The notes under the pieces were generated by a model. It saw only the letters and a list, made by a program, of their open reading frames with translations, did no database searches and was not told the origin of the DNA. The translations under genes were made by a program, and so were the position numbers. Shown in pieces: positions 1 to 10,768 of a stretch of DNA of 64,000 nucleotides (position 1 is its first letter; every line of letters begins with the position of its first letter). Source of the DNA: Leptodontidium sp. MPI-SDFR-AT-0119 (taxonomy: Eukaryota > Ascomycota > Leotiomycetes > Helotiales > Leptodontidiaceae). The stretch covers positions 372,001-436,000 of the forward strand of contig JAHLEZ010000024.1 of the NCBI GenBank assembly GCA_020726505.1, read 5' to 3'.

Positions 1-2
1 TT

Positions 3-1615
3 GCAGTTCTCTATCGAGCAGTCGAACGCCATACTGGCTGCGACAAAGCAACACGCAAGGACTCGCGATGTCGTGCTATTCGCAACCTTGCGGCTTGCCT
101 ACGTGCTGGAAATGAGATATCCGGTCATAACAATAATATCAGCAAGACTGTTTCGAAACGTATGAGATCGGGACTAGCTTCGTGGAGTACGATTTCACAG
201 GAACCTGGTCTCCTGGCCATCGTCAATTTCTCGAATCCCCCTTCCAAGGAAGACCTTCACGACCTCAAATTCGTTTTAGAGGACAATGATTTGTGCTACT
301 CCACAAATTGTTATCGAGCGGTTATCCAGAGGATATTAAGATTTATTGACAAAACTTTAAGAAGAACGGAGAGCTTATTCCGTTACCTAGAAATTGCGTT
401 ACAGGATATCATCGACCTGGTCGACTGCGAAACACATCCCCGGGAAGGTGATGTCGAAGACGCTGCCACAAGCCTGCTATCTCAACATTCTCGGAGTCAA
501 GGTCAATTGACAGGCACGAATACCCCTATCGGGTTTGACCCATCTTGCAACCGCTATAGCGTATCGCTCGAAGCAACATTTAACAAGAGCACGCATCCGC
601 GGTACACAGTGCAGTACGATTCACCAATCTTCATCTGCGTACAATCGGGGGATATTCACGGCGTCCGAGCATTGTTTCAGCATGGCATGGCATCGATTTA
701 CGACGTTGATCCATATAATCTTGGACTACTTTATGTAAGGAGCACTCAACCAATCTGAGCCTCAACTGATATACCTGTGTAGTACGCAAGTTATTATTGC
801 TGGAGATGTTATGGAGCAGCAAAGGCAATACAAATGTGTAAGATGCTGATTCAGATTGGGGTGGATATGAATATGACGGACGAAATTGGGAAGTGAGATA
901 TCACAACCTGGATGTTTCTATGTGGCTGCTGATTTGGTATACCAGTGCTCCTATACATACGATGACTGACTCTGCTGTGGTGGAGAGATGCGGAGACCTA
1001 AAGTCAGCAGCTCTTACTGATGTGGGACTTCTCTGCAACATGACTAGCCAAGAGCTAGTCAAAGAACATCAATCCAGCTACAAGCTTACAACACTTCATA
1101 AGACTCTTCTTGGTCTCAATCCAGAAAATTCCAGCTTGCGAGAACACCTTCAGTCCTTACAGAGACTCGGGTCGCTTGCAGAATTGATCGACAAACCGGA
1201 TGCACGCGGTCGAAGTGCTCTTGCATGGGCCGTCGAATACGGCATGGCTGATGCAGTTCGAACACTGTTGAGCTTTGGCGCCAACGCCTGTCAGTATAGA
1301 AGGTCTTCTCAAAGTCAATTTCCGCTGTTACATCTTGTCATCGCTGGGCCGCCGCCTCCTCTGAAATCAGGCTTTCTTGAGGTGGTGAAGATCTTACTGG
1401 CCACAAGCGTCGATATTAATGCAAGGGATGATGAGGGTTGGTCAGCTTGGCATGTAGCGGCATCTTGGAGATCTTATGATATCCTACGTGAGATTATGCG
1501 TACCCAAGGCACTTGTGTGGAATTGGATGCACAGACAAACGACGGTGCATCAGCACATGATCTGTCGCAAGACGAGGATTTCTATAGGAAGCTTATGCCG
1601 GGTTGGTGTGGGTGA
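3..1615 (+). CDS. Ankyrin-repeat protein, 5' end cut by window edge
   Basis: The frame is already open at base 3 and runs to 734. Introns at 735-782 and 893-945 (GTAAGG...TAG and GTGAGA...CAG) join it to 783-892 and 946-1615 with matching phases, giving at least 503 residues. The C-terminal half has ankyrin-like units: GRSALAWAVEYGMADAVRTL, then a unit around VKILLATSVDINARDDEGWS. The spacer has the SYKLTTLHKTLLGL type of linker I associate with fungal ankyrin proteins of unknown function. No catalytic domain is visible in the part present. The gene converges on the UCH gene, with only 3 bases between the two stop codons. Function is probably protein-protein binding (inference). The true start lies outside the window. 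Confidence 0.7.
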
Positions 1616-1618
1616 GTG

Positions 1619-2355
1619 CTAGCCTTGCATTTCCATGTTGTATTGTCCCACCGATTGCCTTAATTTGTAAAGACTGCAGTCAATGCCCCCATGTGTGAAA
1701 GAATCAATGATCCGCGCCATTTGTTCGGACTCATTCAAAATATAGCCCGGCTTCAAAGAAGAACCTCTTATCAAAGGACTTGATCGCTCGCCGTCCAACT
1801 CATATAAATTGTGATCATGACACCCAACAAGAGCTACGTAGTGATACTTGATATCATCAGGTATCTCTGTCTCGCCCGACTCCACCGCTGATTGATACTC
1901 AACTTCGAGCTCCGTCGACTCTTCAAGAAACGTTGTAATTCCCTTATCTGATCGGATAGCATTGTAAAGAATGGAGTTGTGCCCTTGTACAGGTTCCGTC
2001 AGTCTTGAAACTACAACAGATATTGGGCCTTACTGATCGAGCTGGCTGCAATCGTATTGAGGACGCAATGAAGAACTGCAATCAGGCCGCAAGAATTATC
2101 GATCGTCTGTCTCAGAAACTTGATATTGTCGGTAATTGTAGGTGTTCTCTTGGCCTCAACTATCGCTTTCTCCAGTTCATCATTTTGCGACTCTGGGAAT
2201 ATGGCGATAAGGGCCAGAGCAGGCTGGTGCGACTCCTCCTTATAATCCAATACGTCATCGAACCAGAAGGTTTCCTGAACACCAAGGCGATGCATCAGTT
2301 GGGTGAGGATTTGAGGGTCCGACTCGATCGGTTCAAAGCGCTTGACGTATTTCAT
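1619..2355 (-). CDS. Ubiquitin carboxyl-terminal hydrolase, UCH family (peptidase C12)
   Basis: Two exons, 2355-2034 and 1983-1619, with a 50-nt intron (GTAAGG...ACAAG), encode 228 residues, close to the roughly 230 of human UCHL3. The N-terminus (KYVKRFEPIESDPQILTQLM) matches the UCH start. The active site is complete: oxyanion Gln83 and Cys89 in RQTIDNSCG, His155 in KYHYVALVG and Asp171 in LYELDG. Family enzymes release small adducts from the ubiquitin C-terminus and process ubiquitin precursors in the cytosol. The start is the first ATG in the exon; an upstream coding exon cannot be excluded. Codon use and lack of stops show an intact gene. Confidence 0.9.
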
Positions 2356-3216
2356 TGCGAGGCAGATGCGGCTTTGATGCTACCGCTTCAAGGTTACTGG
2401 AACGAGCGTGCACGATGCGGTTAAGGTGTTCTCGAGGGCGTCGCAGGTCGCGATAATGTGCAGTAGCCATAAAGATGGTATTCGTCAACGCAGATTTGAA
2501 AGACACTGAGTAGGTGCTGAGGACGTTTGGTGAGATGGAAGTTACCGAGAATTCGGTTAGTTAACTGTTTCGCCTCAGGCACTCAGGCCCTACATTTATG
2601 TAAACTCACGTGAAGTCCTCAAGGATTAGATAGCGTGCTTCTGTTCTAAAAAAAAAAATAGGGCCTGAGTGCCTGAGGTAATGAATAATCGCAAGGTGCT
2701 CGCACGATTTTGCTATGCGTACGGGGTGGCTGGTTCAACGACTTGAGACTCCAACTTCATGCTCCAGCTAGTGGTCACGTCCTATTCAGACTAAACTTGT
2801 GCAGTTACATAATTCATATGTGTAAACGGTGGCGTTTGTGTGCATTTTGTTAGAGTCCTAAATAGGAAATTTTCTGGAATAATGCGACCGAAAGCCTAGT
2901 GACGCACTAGCGCCCGATCGCAGCCTGAACGCAGTGGCGCCTGAACGACCGCCTTCGGGTTACTTCTATTCTTTTGCAGGCAAGGCTTTGGTTGTGCAAA
3001 TTTGTTCCAATAACCCACTCTTGTCATTTCAATATCTCGAATCGCAATACGTGGACAGATATCGACGAGACAATCAGACAACGAGAATTCATCTAGAGCA
3101 ACAGTAGTGAATCAGTTGTCTGCATCCTACCGTGAGCTCACACCCATTTCACCATATCCAGGAGGCTCTAACGCTTAAAGACCACGATATTTTCTTTAGA
3201 AGGTTTTCTCCCTCTT
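2356..3216. other. Intergenic region
   Basis: I found no convincing coding region here. It contains a 106-bp inverted-repeat element (listed separately) and otherwise unremarkable sequence. Short open frames at 2896-3081 (minus) lack codon bias or motifs. Confidence 0.5.
2573..2678. mobile_element. MITE-like 106-bp hairpin element
   Basis: A perfect 20-bp inverted repeat, CCTCAGGCACTCAGGCCCTA at 2573-2592 and its exact complement at 2659-2678, flanks 66 bp with a run of A. It has no coding capacity. Size and symmetry suggest a small non-autonomous DNA transposon or a strong RNA hairpin. I could not identify a clear target-site duplication. Confidence 0.5.
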
Positions 3217-3678
3217 GTGCTGCGCGCCTTTATACTCCACTCCATCCTACGCGGTATAACCTTCCAGAGGGGTTCTATTGTGAAGAGTAGGTTCATTCCT
3301 CCTTCATCCTCCCGCAAATCAGCTCCTCAATCTGCAAGCTCCGCATCAGCACAACCTAAATATCTCAGAGTCAAGGTGAGTACTAGACGAGCCATTTCAT
3401 CCGCCGTGCAGTCCATCCGCCGTGCAGTCCATCTACTAATACTCTACAGTCACTATCTGCGGTCCTTATACCTCGCGTTCCTCACCTTTCGACGATTATT
3501 TACAATTGCGCGCGCTCTTTAGTGGGACGGGGATACAGGTCGCGAACTTCACCTTCGTCGTACATTAAGAAACGCAAGCTCCAGGGGAGAAGCTCGATCT
3601 TTTCCAACACGACCAGGACAAGCGGGCCTCCGAGCGCACTCTTAGCAAGCCTATTTGTCGATCATACACAGAGTCAGT
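3217..3678 (+). CDS. Possible Ser-rich ORF (two exons, start unresolved)
   Basis: An open frame from about 3217 to 3375 can splice through an intron (GTGAGT...CTACTAAT...CTACAG) into a second open stretch that ends with TGA at 3676-3678, just before the ATG of the next gene model. The predicted peptide is rich in Ser, Arg and Pro. No ATG precedes the first segment in frame and no domain is recognised, so this may be an upstream exon, a 5' leader or chance. Confidence 0.22.
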
Positions 3679-3682
3679 GATC

Positions 3683-4137
3683 ATGGGCGATGGCACTCGA
3701 GTTGACGATATCGCAAATAATGAACAGGAGCTTGAGAAGAAGGCAACAGAATTGGTAAGAGAGCCAGAGCTTGTTGCCCGATACTCTTGCTAATTATACT
3801 CTAGTGTGGCTATGAAGTTGTCCTAGACGCCAATTGGACAGTTGGGACAGACTTAGAGGAGTTGGACCCATCAATTTGTGCAGTCCTCATCAAGATACAC
3901 GGCCTTGCTGGAGCTGTCAGAGTTTACAGTTCCCCAATGCAAAATGTCGTGACAGGTCCGAAACGAGGGCGTGGATACGTTATTTCTGTCATAAAATCGA
4001 GCCAGACCTGCAATTTGTTTGGAACTCCTTCAGTGCGGTACTTTCGCCGCCGTCCCTCTCAAAGTTCGAATGTATTTGATGAACCTGGCCCCGAGCTCGT
4101 GGGACAACTCGATTCTGCTTCTCAATCCGAGGGATGA
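3683..4137 (+). CDS. Hypothetical protein, 134 aa
   Basis: The ATG at 3683 opens a 24-codon exon ending at 3754. A GTAAGA...CTCTAG intron (3755-3804) leads in phase 0 to exon 3805-4137. The product starts MGDGTRVDDIANNEQELEKK and continues with a mixed region (CGYEVVLDANWTVGTDLEEL) and a basic Arg-rich tail. I recognise no domain, signal peptide or membrane segment. Good splice signals and phase agreement support a real gene. Confidence 0.42.
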
Positions 4138-4763
4138 TTCGAGCTCGACATCGATAAATGGTAATGGGATGCCGTCCCATGGACATGTCATTTTCAGCTT
4201 TGGACAGCTGGCTTGAAATAGTTGGAGGAAGTTGAGGATATTTATGAGATCGAAGTCGACAACCGACTCGTCAGGTTGGTTTGCTGGACGCCCGGGGACA
4301 TTAGAACCGGCAAGGGTGTTTTGCGATCCATCTAGACGGGATGAGCATCAGGAATCCCATGTGAAGGAATAAGGTTATCGGACCTGGACGGTTTTGGATC
4401 TCCTCTGAAGGGGTGCTTTCTCCCTGCACCATCCCGTTTTCTGTCAAGAATTAGTCATTAAACCTTGAAGATGATTAACAATTGTCACACCGAGGGTGTC
4501 ACTTATGATTTGAGCTTCTGAGGTCTCTGTATGTTGAATGTCATGTGGATCTGGATTTGTGTCGTAATGAGCAAAGGTCGTCGATGCATGACTCTCTGAC
4601 GACAGCGCTTGTTCTGGTATATATCAGCATTACGTCGTTCAGCCCAGATGCGTTTTACATATCTGGAAGAGTACAAACCTTCAGTATTCTCAACCTCAAC
4701 TTCTCTTCGAGCACAGTGACGCCTCTCGGGTGACAATGGTCGATCTACCACAAATCAGCTGAA
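4138..4763. other. Intergenic region
   Basis: I see only short overlapping frames on both strands around 4500-4750, with no motifs. The stretch lies between the 134-aa gene and the stop of the minus-strand gene at 4764. Confidence 0.45.
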
Positions 4764-5345
4764 TTAAAGGATGCAAGGAGGAACATCAAGGACCTTCTTC
4801 GCGAACACGTTTTCTAGAACCTCCTGCCAAGTACCCTGCCACCCGAGAATCTGTTGCGAATCAGCCTTCAGATCACTAAAACAGTCGTCTTGCAAACCAT
4901 TCAAAGACGGTACCTGGAAGTCACCCGCCAGGGACTCTAGAAGAGGGCAATGAAGGACAGCCTTGTTATCCTTGACATGACGTACAAGGCCAGCCCTATC
5001 GGATTCAGACAATTGAACCACACGTTGTTTCCCGAGGCTTGCAGCACATAACACGACAAGTCCACGTCCTGCCTGGCGTAAGATGTCATGGAGGAATGTT
5101 TGGTAAACTTTTGATTCGCGAGTGGTTTGTGATGTCGTTAATATGTCCACTGCGGTGTCCACGTGCTTAGCGCCACGGTCGGACAGCCGTTCCAGAATCC
5201 TGATTGTTCCAACGACTTCAGCGAGCCTTTCAAAACATTCTTTGGATCCATCCGGCTTTGGACGAGGCTTTTTCGGCTGCTTTCCAACATTTTCGGTCTC
5301 TGTGGAAGCCTTGGTACCGTGGTCTTGTGGAAGGGTGTCTGGCAT
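4764..5345 (-). CDS. Hypothetical protein, 193 aa
   Basis: Single uninterrupted frame on the minus strand starting MPDTLPQDHGTKASTETENV. The first 35 residues are polar and Lys/Pro rich and probably disordered. The rest looks helical and globular (CFERLAEVVGTIRILERLSD, then FLHDILRQAGRGLVVLCAAS). There is no signal peptide or recognised domain. The 9-base repeat-rich upstream stretch and the AT-rich leader are consistent with a promoter to its right. Confidence 0.6.
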   Translation of the reverse strand: MPDTLPQDHGTKASTETENVGKQPKKPRPKPDGSKECFERLAEVVGTIRILERLSDRGAKHVDTAVDILTTSQTTRESKVYQTFLHDILRQAGRGLVVLCAASLGKQRVVQLSESDRAGLVRHVKDNKAVLHCPLLESLAGDFQVPSLNGLQDDCFSDLKADSQQILGWQGTWQEVLENVFAKKVLDVPPCIL

Positions 5346-5481
5346 ATTGAGAAAAAAATAGTAGAAAGTCGGTCGAGGATGGTAAGATTGATAGAAAAAA
5401 ATTGTTCCAGCCAGGAACGAGAGGTATTCTTTGTGGCTTCTATTAGAAATAATGGGAGATTAGGGTGAGTGATGAGAATTT

Positions 5482-5517
5482 ATGGAACTTGATGGAACTT
5501 GATGGAACTTGATGGAA
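5482..5517. repeat. Short tandem repeat, 10-bp unit
   Basis: The unit AACTTGATGG is repeated three times in a row, with a partial copy on each side (TATGGAACTTGATGGAACTT and onward). It lies between two divergent gene models. Confidence 0.8.
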
Positions 5518-5796
5518 ATCTGGCACTACGCTAACCGAAATCGTAGACCCCCAACGCAAGGATGCACCAATCACAATTACTGGAACCTTACGATGCCACC
5601 CAAACGTTATCAATCTGTCGAGCTCTCCAATTATGTACTTTCGTATAATCAAGACAACCCACGTATACAGAACGATGCATGGATGATAGTGCTATTCAAC
5701 CATGGGAAGCTTCCACTCGGGCTATGTCTGACATTCCATCCAATAACTCGAGATGTACACTTCCATGTATCGTTTCTCCCCGCGTTATCCACATGA
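5512..5796 (+). CDS. Possible small ORF, 94 aa
   Basis: Open frame with ATG at 5512 (a second ATG at 5593 would start MPPKRYQSVELSNYV). No recognised domain and no intron signal. Retained only because nothing else occupies this strand before the next promoter; it may be a chance frame. Confidence 0.22.
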   Translation: MEIWHYANRNRRPPTQGCTNHNYWNLTMPPKRYQSVELSNYVLSYNQDNPRIQNDAWMIVLFNHGKLPLGLCLTFHPITRDVHFHVSFLPALST

Positions 5797-6153
5797 AGCC
5801 ATTATGACCATCCAGGGGCCAGTGCACCATGTCTCAAACCTGGGCGGCCAGCTGCCTCGGGGATGAGGATCCTGCATACAAGCTTCGATGCCGTACTGCA
5901 TTGCCTTAAACCAATGGAGACATCAAGAAATGGAAAGGTACCACATGGAGAGGTTCCATTTTGGGGAACCGCACAAATCGATACGCCATAAACTCTTCCA
6001 AGGTGCACGATCCGATCGCTTGACCATTCAAGAAGCCAACAGTAGGCCGCCGGTTTATCAGGGGACAATGGAATCAGCTTCCTTAATCGACTCTCCCGCG
6101 TTGGCCGCACGGGGATGGACCTCCGTCGCGGAGAATGATACGAAACCAACGAA

Positions 6154-6160
6154 TATATAA
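6154..6160 (+). promoter_or_regulatory. Candidate TATA box
   Basis: TATATAA lies about 150 bp upstream of the ATG at 6305, followed by a pyrimidine-rich leader with CTCAGCATTCAGCTCTTCAA-like sequence where transcription could start. Assignment rests on position and sequence only. Confidence 0.4.
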
Positions 6161-6304
6161 GGGCAGAGATCTCCTCTAAAGTATTGGTCATCACCCTCTG
6201 TGTTCCTCAGCATTCAGCTCTTCAAGCATCTCTCCGAACCTTCTCGCTCTATATGCATCTTGTGTCTCGCATATTTAAACACAACTATCATCTCCACGTT
6301 GACA

Positions 6305-6965
6305 ATGATTCCAATAGAGATGATTCAGACGACTCTGGCACAACCAACCGCACCACCGAGCAGCCCGAACCTGCCATCTTCCGAGCGTACCGTCATATTG
6401 AGCAGTGACCTCCAGCTCATTGACATGGTCAAATCTGTCGTTGTTATGCAGATCACTTCTCATCTTGAGCAACTCATCTTGAAGCTCAATGAAGCAAAGC
6501 TCCCAATTGTCTCAGAATCTCATGAATCAGTGGACGGCGAGGAGGAAGACGACCAATATAGATTTCTTGTTCGTCATCAAATTGGTTAGTATCCCTGCCT
6601 CTGGACAAAGTTACTCTACTGATCCCTCCCAAACCTAGACGAGCAAAGCAAGGACAGGATCATCCATGTTGAAATAAAGTCGGAATGTCTGCGAGACCTT
6701 TTACGAACTGTGCTTGGGGATGTGTGTGGGATCAGCTTAGACGAAGGAAAGCTCTCCGTAAGACAAACCATTCTAACGTACTTGAAACTAGTGCTGACTC
6801 GAAAATAAGATTGAACAAAGCGTATTCCAGACACTTCAAAAAAAGCATGGAATTCGCTTCAGCTTGATGGATTTCCATCCCGTCGATGGTACGAGCCCAG
6901 AGCACCGTGGAGTACCTGAGCCATATATTAACCTTAATACCCTCGAGGCCTTTGAAGGAAGTTGA
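6305..6965 (+). CDS. Hypothetical protein, 184 aa, AAA-ATPase N-terminus-like
   Basis: Three exons, 6305-6584, 6639-6757 and 6810-6965, join in phase through introns ending CCTAG and ATAAG. The middle part (YRFLVRHQ, then DRIIHVEIKSECLRDLLRTV and GDVCGISLDEGKLS) resembles, from memory, the N-terminal region of large fungal AAA ATPases. The ATPase core itself is absent: the frame stops at residue 184 (TGA 6963-6965). It may be a truncated relative or a separate short family. Alternative: without the last intron the frame ends at 6808. Confidence 0.5.
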
Positions 6966-7282
6966 CTTTTTATTTGCTATCCGGAGATTGGGACCGGGTT
7001 GTTACCATCAGGCTTGATTTCTTATTTCTGTTATAGTTCTAGTAGATATCAAAATATAATGAGAGAGAGGGGAGACATTCCTTGAAGAAATCGATTCCTA
7101 ACATCGTCTCTATATCCCCTCATGAGTCTCTTCGCCGGGAACCGGGTCGTGTACTTCAGTGATTGTCGGGTTGCGGACTTTCCACCGTAAGCCAATATTT
7201 CAAAGCATACCTCCACTCCAAGGAATTATAACAAGCCATGCACTTATTTGGCGAGATCCTCCTCAACATTGCTAACTTCGTG

Positions 7283-7289
7283 TATAAAA
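7283..7289 (+). promoter_or_regulatory. Candidate TATA box
   Basis: TATAAAA at about 120 bp upstream of the ATG at 7410, followed by a C/T-rich leader (GACGTCTAACTTTCC, ACCCTTCACTTCTC). Consistent with a core promoter for the small Cys-rich gene. Confidence 0.45.
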
Positions 7290-7409
7290 TGCGCGAGCTG
7301 CCCACTTGTTCTTCATCACCAACTTGACGTCTAACTTTCCAATTTGCTCGCTATACCCGGTACATAAGACCCTTCACTTCTCTGTATTTCTACCAAGGAT
7401 ATCGCAGCC

Positions 7410-7574
7410 ATGTCCATCCCCGGATACTGTCACCACTCGTTCAACCTCCTCAAAAGCGAATCTACTCTAATTCAATGGGTCTGCTCGATGTGTCATTCTG
7501 GCCCTCATTGGTACATTTTCGAGTGCAAATACTGCAGATTAAAGACTTGCAGACCTTGCAGCAACAAAGTTTAG
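7410..7574 (+). CDS. Small Cys/His-rich protein, 54 aa
   Basis: Single exon from ATG 7410 to TAG 7572-7574. The peptide begins MSIPGYCHHSFNLL and holds CSMC at residues 25-28, then ECKYC and KTCRPC. With His8, His9, His29 and His33 nearby this gives two or three CxxC-like pairs that could bind one or two zinc ions. No signal peptide is evident. A TATA box and C/T leader precede it. I take it to be one of the short zinc-binding proteins common in filamentous ascomycetes; the role is unknown. It is below usual ORF length cut-offs and easily missed. An intron near the stop could extend it. Confidence 0.58.
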   Translation: MSIPGYCHHSFNLLKSESTLIQWVCSMCHSGPHWYIFECKYCRLKTCRPCSNKV

Positions 7575-7917
7575 AACGTACCTATGGGCTCAGCTCTCTG
7601 CGCAGGTATGCCATTTCTAGTCCTCCCATTATATTGGTGCGGGTGTTCCGAAAGGATAAATAGGGGCATGCTCTTGGGCACGGTTGACTGCGAACAGCAG
7701 GTGTTGTGGCAAGCAATTGGAAGAATTAGACAAGGATTGGTTAATCAGTGTAAATAATGAGTATGAAGGCTACTACATCCGTCTAAGCCTAAGAGACACC
7801 ATATCATATAATACACTTCCGGGTAATCCATACGGAGCGGGCCGACGTGGTCCATAATCTTGTGACCTACTGCAATCCCGCCAAGGCCAACGAACCTTAT
7901 CTCCATCACATGATCAC
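7575..7917. other. Intergenic region
   Basis: No supported gene. The sequence has mixed composition and no obvious repeat. Confidence 0.45.
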
Positions 7918-8579
7918 ATGACGTGCATGGTTCCTCGACTTGTCCCGAAATTCTTTGGATCTCGCAACTGGCAGGGCATGGCCGCGCAAGGTTTCAACCA
8001 GCCAAACTCTGATCCAGTACGTGAAAGTAAGTTAGAAATGTCTTTGGGAACTACTAACATTACTGTGCAGGCTGCTATAACGGTTTCGCGATCTGGCAAT
8101 CCTCTACGATTAACACTATCTCTCGATCTTACCCTCCAGTACAGATGGCGGAAGAGTAACGGCTCCCTTAAACTAAGCACGACCTGCACCTCTCTCGAAA
8201 TTCTGTAGATGTTGGGGCGCTTGTAGAGGTGCGGAAGTTTCTTGCAACGGCTGCGTTGAACAAGCCCGTGGAGGGGGTGCAAAGGTGCAAGGACGAAGGC
8301 CTTCCTAAAGCTTGTGGTGGCCTTATTACCGCGCTTGGATTCAAAGACAAGGTAATAATAACTTCTTGGTTCCTGATTAACACTAACAGAATCCAGATCA
8401 AGGGTATGAAATACAACGTAGTGAGAATCCATGGCGCCTGCAGTCCACGAATAGAACTAGAGAGCACCGCAGATCTGATTCTAATACAGGTCTGGGGCGA
8501 GGATCCAACAATAGAAGGGATGGCACTTGCTCCAGGATTAGTGACGCATATTACAAAGGAGGTGAAAGTAATGGTATAA
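7918..8579 (+). CDS. Hypothetical protein, 177 aa, four-exon model
   Basis: Model: 7918-8026, 8071-8138, 8178-8351 and 8397-8579. Introns are GTAAGT...GTGCAG, GTACAG...ACTAAG (only 39 nt, the weakest) and GTAATA...ATCCAG, and all phases match. The product contains NWQGMAAQGFNQPNSDP, then VGALVEVRKFLATAALNKPV and CSPRIELESTADLILIQVWG. I recognise no domain. The last two exons are the most convincing. If the short intron is wrong, exon 2 ends at a TAA soon after 8155. Confidence 0.4.
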
Positions 8580-8690
8580 CGCGACTCGATTTTGGACCTC
8601 TTGTACTTGGTAGAGAAATTAGTAGAGGCATAGTTTACACCAAACCCTTCTCGTTGCGAGTTGAACCTACTATCTAAATTGAGGTTCACC

Positions 8691-10760
8691 TTATGTTCCA
8701 CCGTCAAAAGCCTCATTCGAGATATTGAAGAGGGGTCCGAAAAATTCCGAGTTCTCGAATGCGCTACTGTCGAAACTATAGTCTGAGTCAAGGTTCAGAA
8801 CAGGACTTGGTGGTCTTGTGCCCTCATGTATATCTATAAGATGGAAGGTTTCAGTCTTGTTTGCGTATTACGAATTGTGTACTCACTTGTGTTAAGCATA
8901 GGGTTTTCCTGAAGTATTGTACCGGCCGCGTCAACCTGCGCCAGGCTGACTGCACCGCAAGTTAGGTACGATGGGGGCAAGTCACTAACTTGAGCCAAAT
9001 TAACACCAATATTGGTAATCGTTGAACTTTGATTGATCTTGTTTGTGTTGCAACGTTCCATGTTTTCACCAGTCCCGGTGGAATATGCCTGCTGGAATAT
9101 CGGTGGTGTTGGCGGAGGCGACAAGCTAAGAGTACTTGAGATGTTTCCTGATCTCACTTGAGCTGGCAAAGCACTCAAGTCCTTCACTCGACGGGAAAGA
9201 GTAGCTATGTTAGGAATCAGCGACATCGGCCTTTCAGCCTCGACTGTCCCGCTGTTTATAGCTGACGGGAGCCATATCGCTTTGCATATTTCTTTATGGC
9301 TTGACGGGTGTTATTTTATGTTTGGTTTTGGAGAGTTGAAAAAATCGTACCTTTTGGTGGGGAGCATGCTACTTAGCACTCTTGTGGGATTGAAAAGTGG
9401 TACCTCCTCAAAGCTACCAGGAGCGATGGGTTCCTTTAAGGCATTCGCAACTCCCGAAGCAAATAACTCCCGCTTTTCTTCTGACATACGAGCGATACCA
9501 CTCAAAAGTGTCCCTTTCACTACATCGGTGTTAGCAATTGTTTGGCCCATGAAAATAATTTGTCAATTATACCAGCAAAGGCATGATAGATAAGGTAGGC
9601 CTTGTTCTTCCATTTCAGCAGTATTGTATTCACGATTGAGTTAACAATCTGGACCAAGCCATGCCAGTTAGAGATAGTGCGTCTCGGGGTTCCGGCAGGT
9701 AAAGCGGAGCTTACCCCCAAGTCCATTCCTACTTTCGAAGACGACGTATATCCCACGACTGAGGCACAAATTGCGAGGTATCGCATAGACCAGATGAGGG
9801 CTCGCGACTCTTTCTTCACCTCGTCCGACAGCTTCCACAAGTGTGCTGCCAAAGTACACGCCTCGTCCTTTGGTTCAGAGGGCGAAATGTCGGAGAGATT
9901 AACCAGCGTCGGAAAAATCCCCACGGACAGTTTCTTCAACCCGTCCTCCAGCCAAAGTACGGTGCTCTGAACAAGCTGCGCATCCTTTTCTACGTTTGGG
10001 TTTGGGGGCGGTGCTGTGATCAGCTCTTCACTTGGTCCCGTCCTAAATTTTCTCTTGAGGCTGACAGATGATGCCAGCGGGTGGTTTGCTGAACAACTTC
10101 TAACGTCAAGCGCATTGTGATTCTCGATGCTGTTGGGTTGGCTTGCTGAAAGGTGAGCCTTGATGTGGGACTTCGTATAAGCTTGAAATGTGGACTTCGC
10201 AACCGTAATACATTGCTCGATATCGGTATTGGTAGGATGGTCTAAAGTGCACTTGCTTTCGTGTTAGATGATTCCCCTAGCCAGAGTCTGACTTACTGAT
10301 GACTTGAAGAGTAGTCCCAACAAACCGGTCGGTAGGAGGAATCGATGACTCTCTGGACTGTATTCTTGACAATGTCCGATGTGGTTGTATGGTCAATTTC
10401 GCAACAACAAGGCCCGTAATGAAGTTGGGACGAGAAAAATATCTGTCCAGGAAACTGTTCGAGTGAGAAGGGAGTAATTGTGATCCGGACAGCGACCCAA
10501 TGCCTGCAGTGTACTGGAACGACCATGCAAATGTACGTGTTGCCATCACGAGAAATTTGTCGCTGGAAGCTTCTATGTTGTTTAGTATCTTCTCTCTGCT
10601 CGGCGAGTGTGAAGTAGGATACCGGTTCTTTGCACATAGACAAAAGGACTTGATCCTCTATGGTGGGAGAGGAGTTGAGGGAGAAAGGTCGGGAAACTGG
10701 GAGTCTTGCAGCGCAGCAGTGGTCCGCAGGGGTTGTGAACAATTGTCTACAATTGTCCAC
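8691..10760 (-). CDS. Multi-exon hypothetical protein (N-terminus unresolved)
   Basis: Four well-supported exons: 10251-9573, 9519-9351, 9251-8887 and 8833-8691, with phase-consistent introns (GTATAA...GCTAAC...TAG; GTACGA...ACAG; GTGAGT...ATAG), give about 452 codons. They hold a helical segment (LWLEDGLKKLSVGIFPTLVN, SRALIWSMRYLAICASVVGY), a short conserved-looking stretch (VKGTLLSGIARMSEEKRELF), a low-complexity Ser/Pro region and an acidic, Phe-rich tail ending FNISNEAFDGGT. Upstream, an intron (10252-10296) leads to an exon whose frame I could not settle; the longest candidate starts at 10760 inside a palindrome. Family not recognised. Confidence 0.55.
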
Positions 10761-10768
10761 AACCCCTG
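10727..10768. repeat. 42-bp near-perfect palindrome
   Basis: Arms of 20 nt at 10727-10746 and 10749-10768 separated by CT, with one mismatch. The left arm is CAGGGGTTGTGAACAATTGT. The four bases TCCG occur on both sides (10723-10726 and 10769-10772), like a short target duplication. It sits at the 5' end of the minus-strand gene. Confidence 0.8.

Noticed and set aside
8168..8791. 207-codon minus-strand frame
   Set aside because: It overlaps plus-strand exons at 8178-8579 and the terminal exon of the minus gene in another frame; the sequence is low-complexity and lacks motifs.
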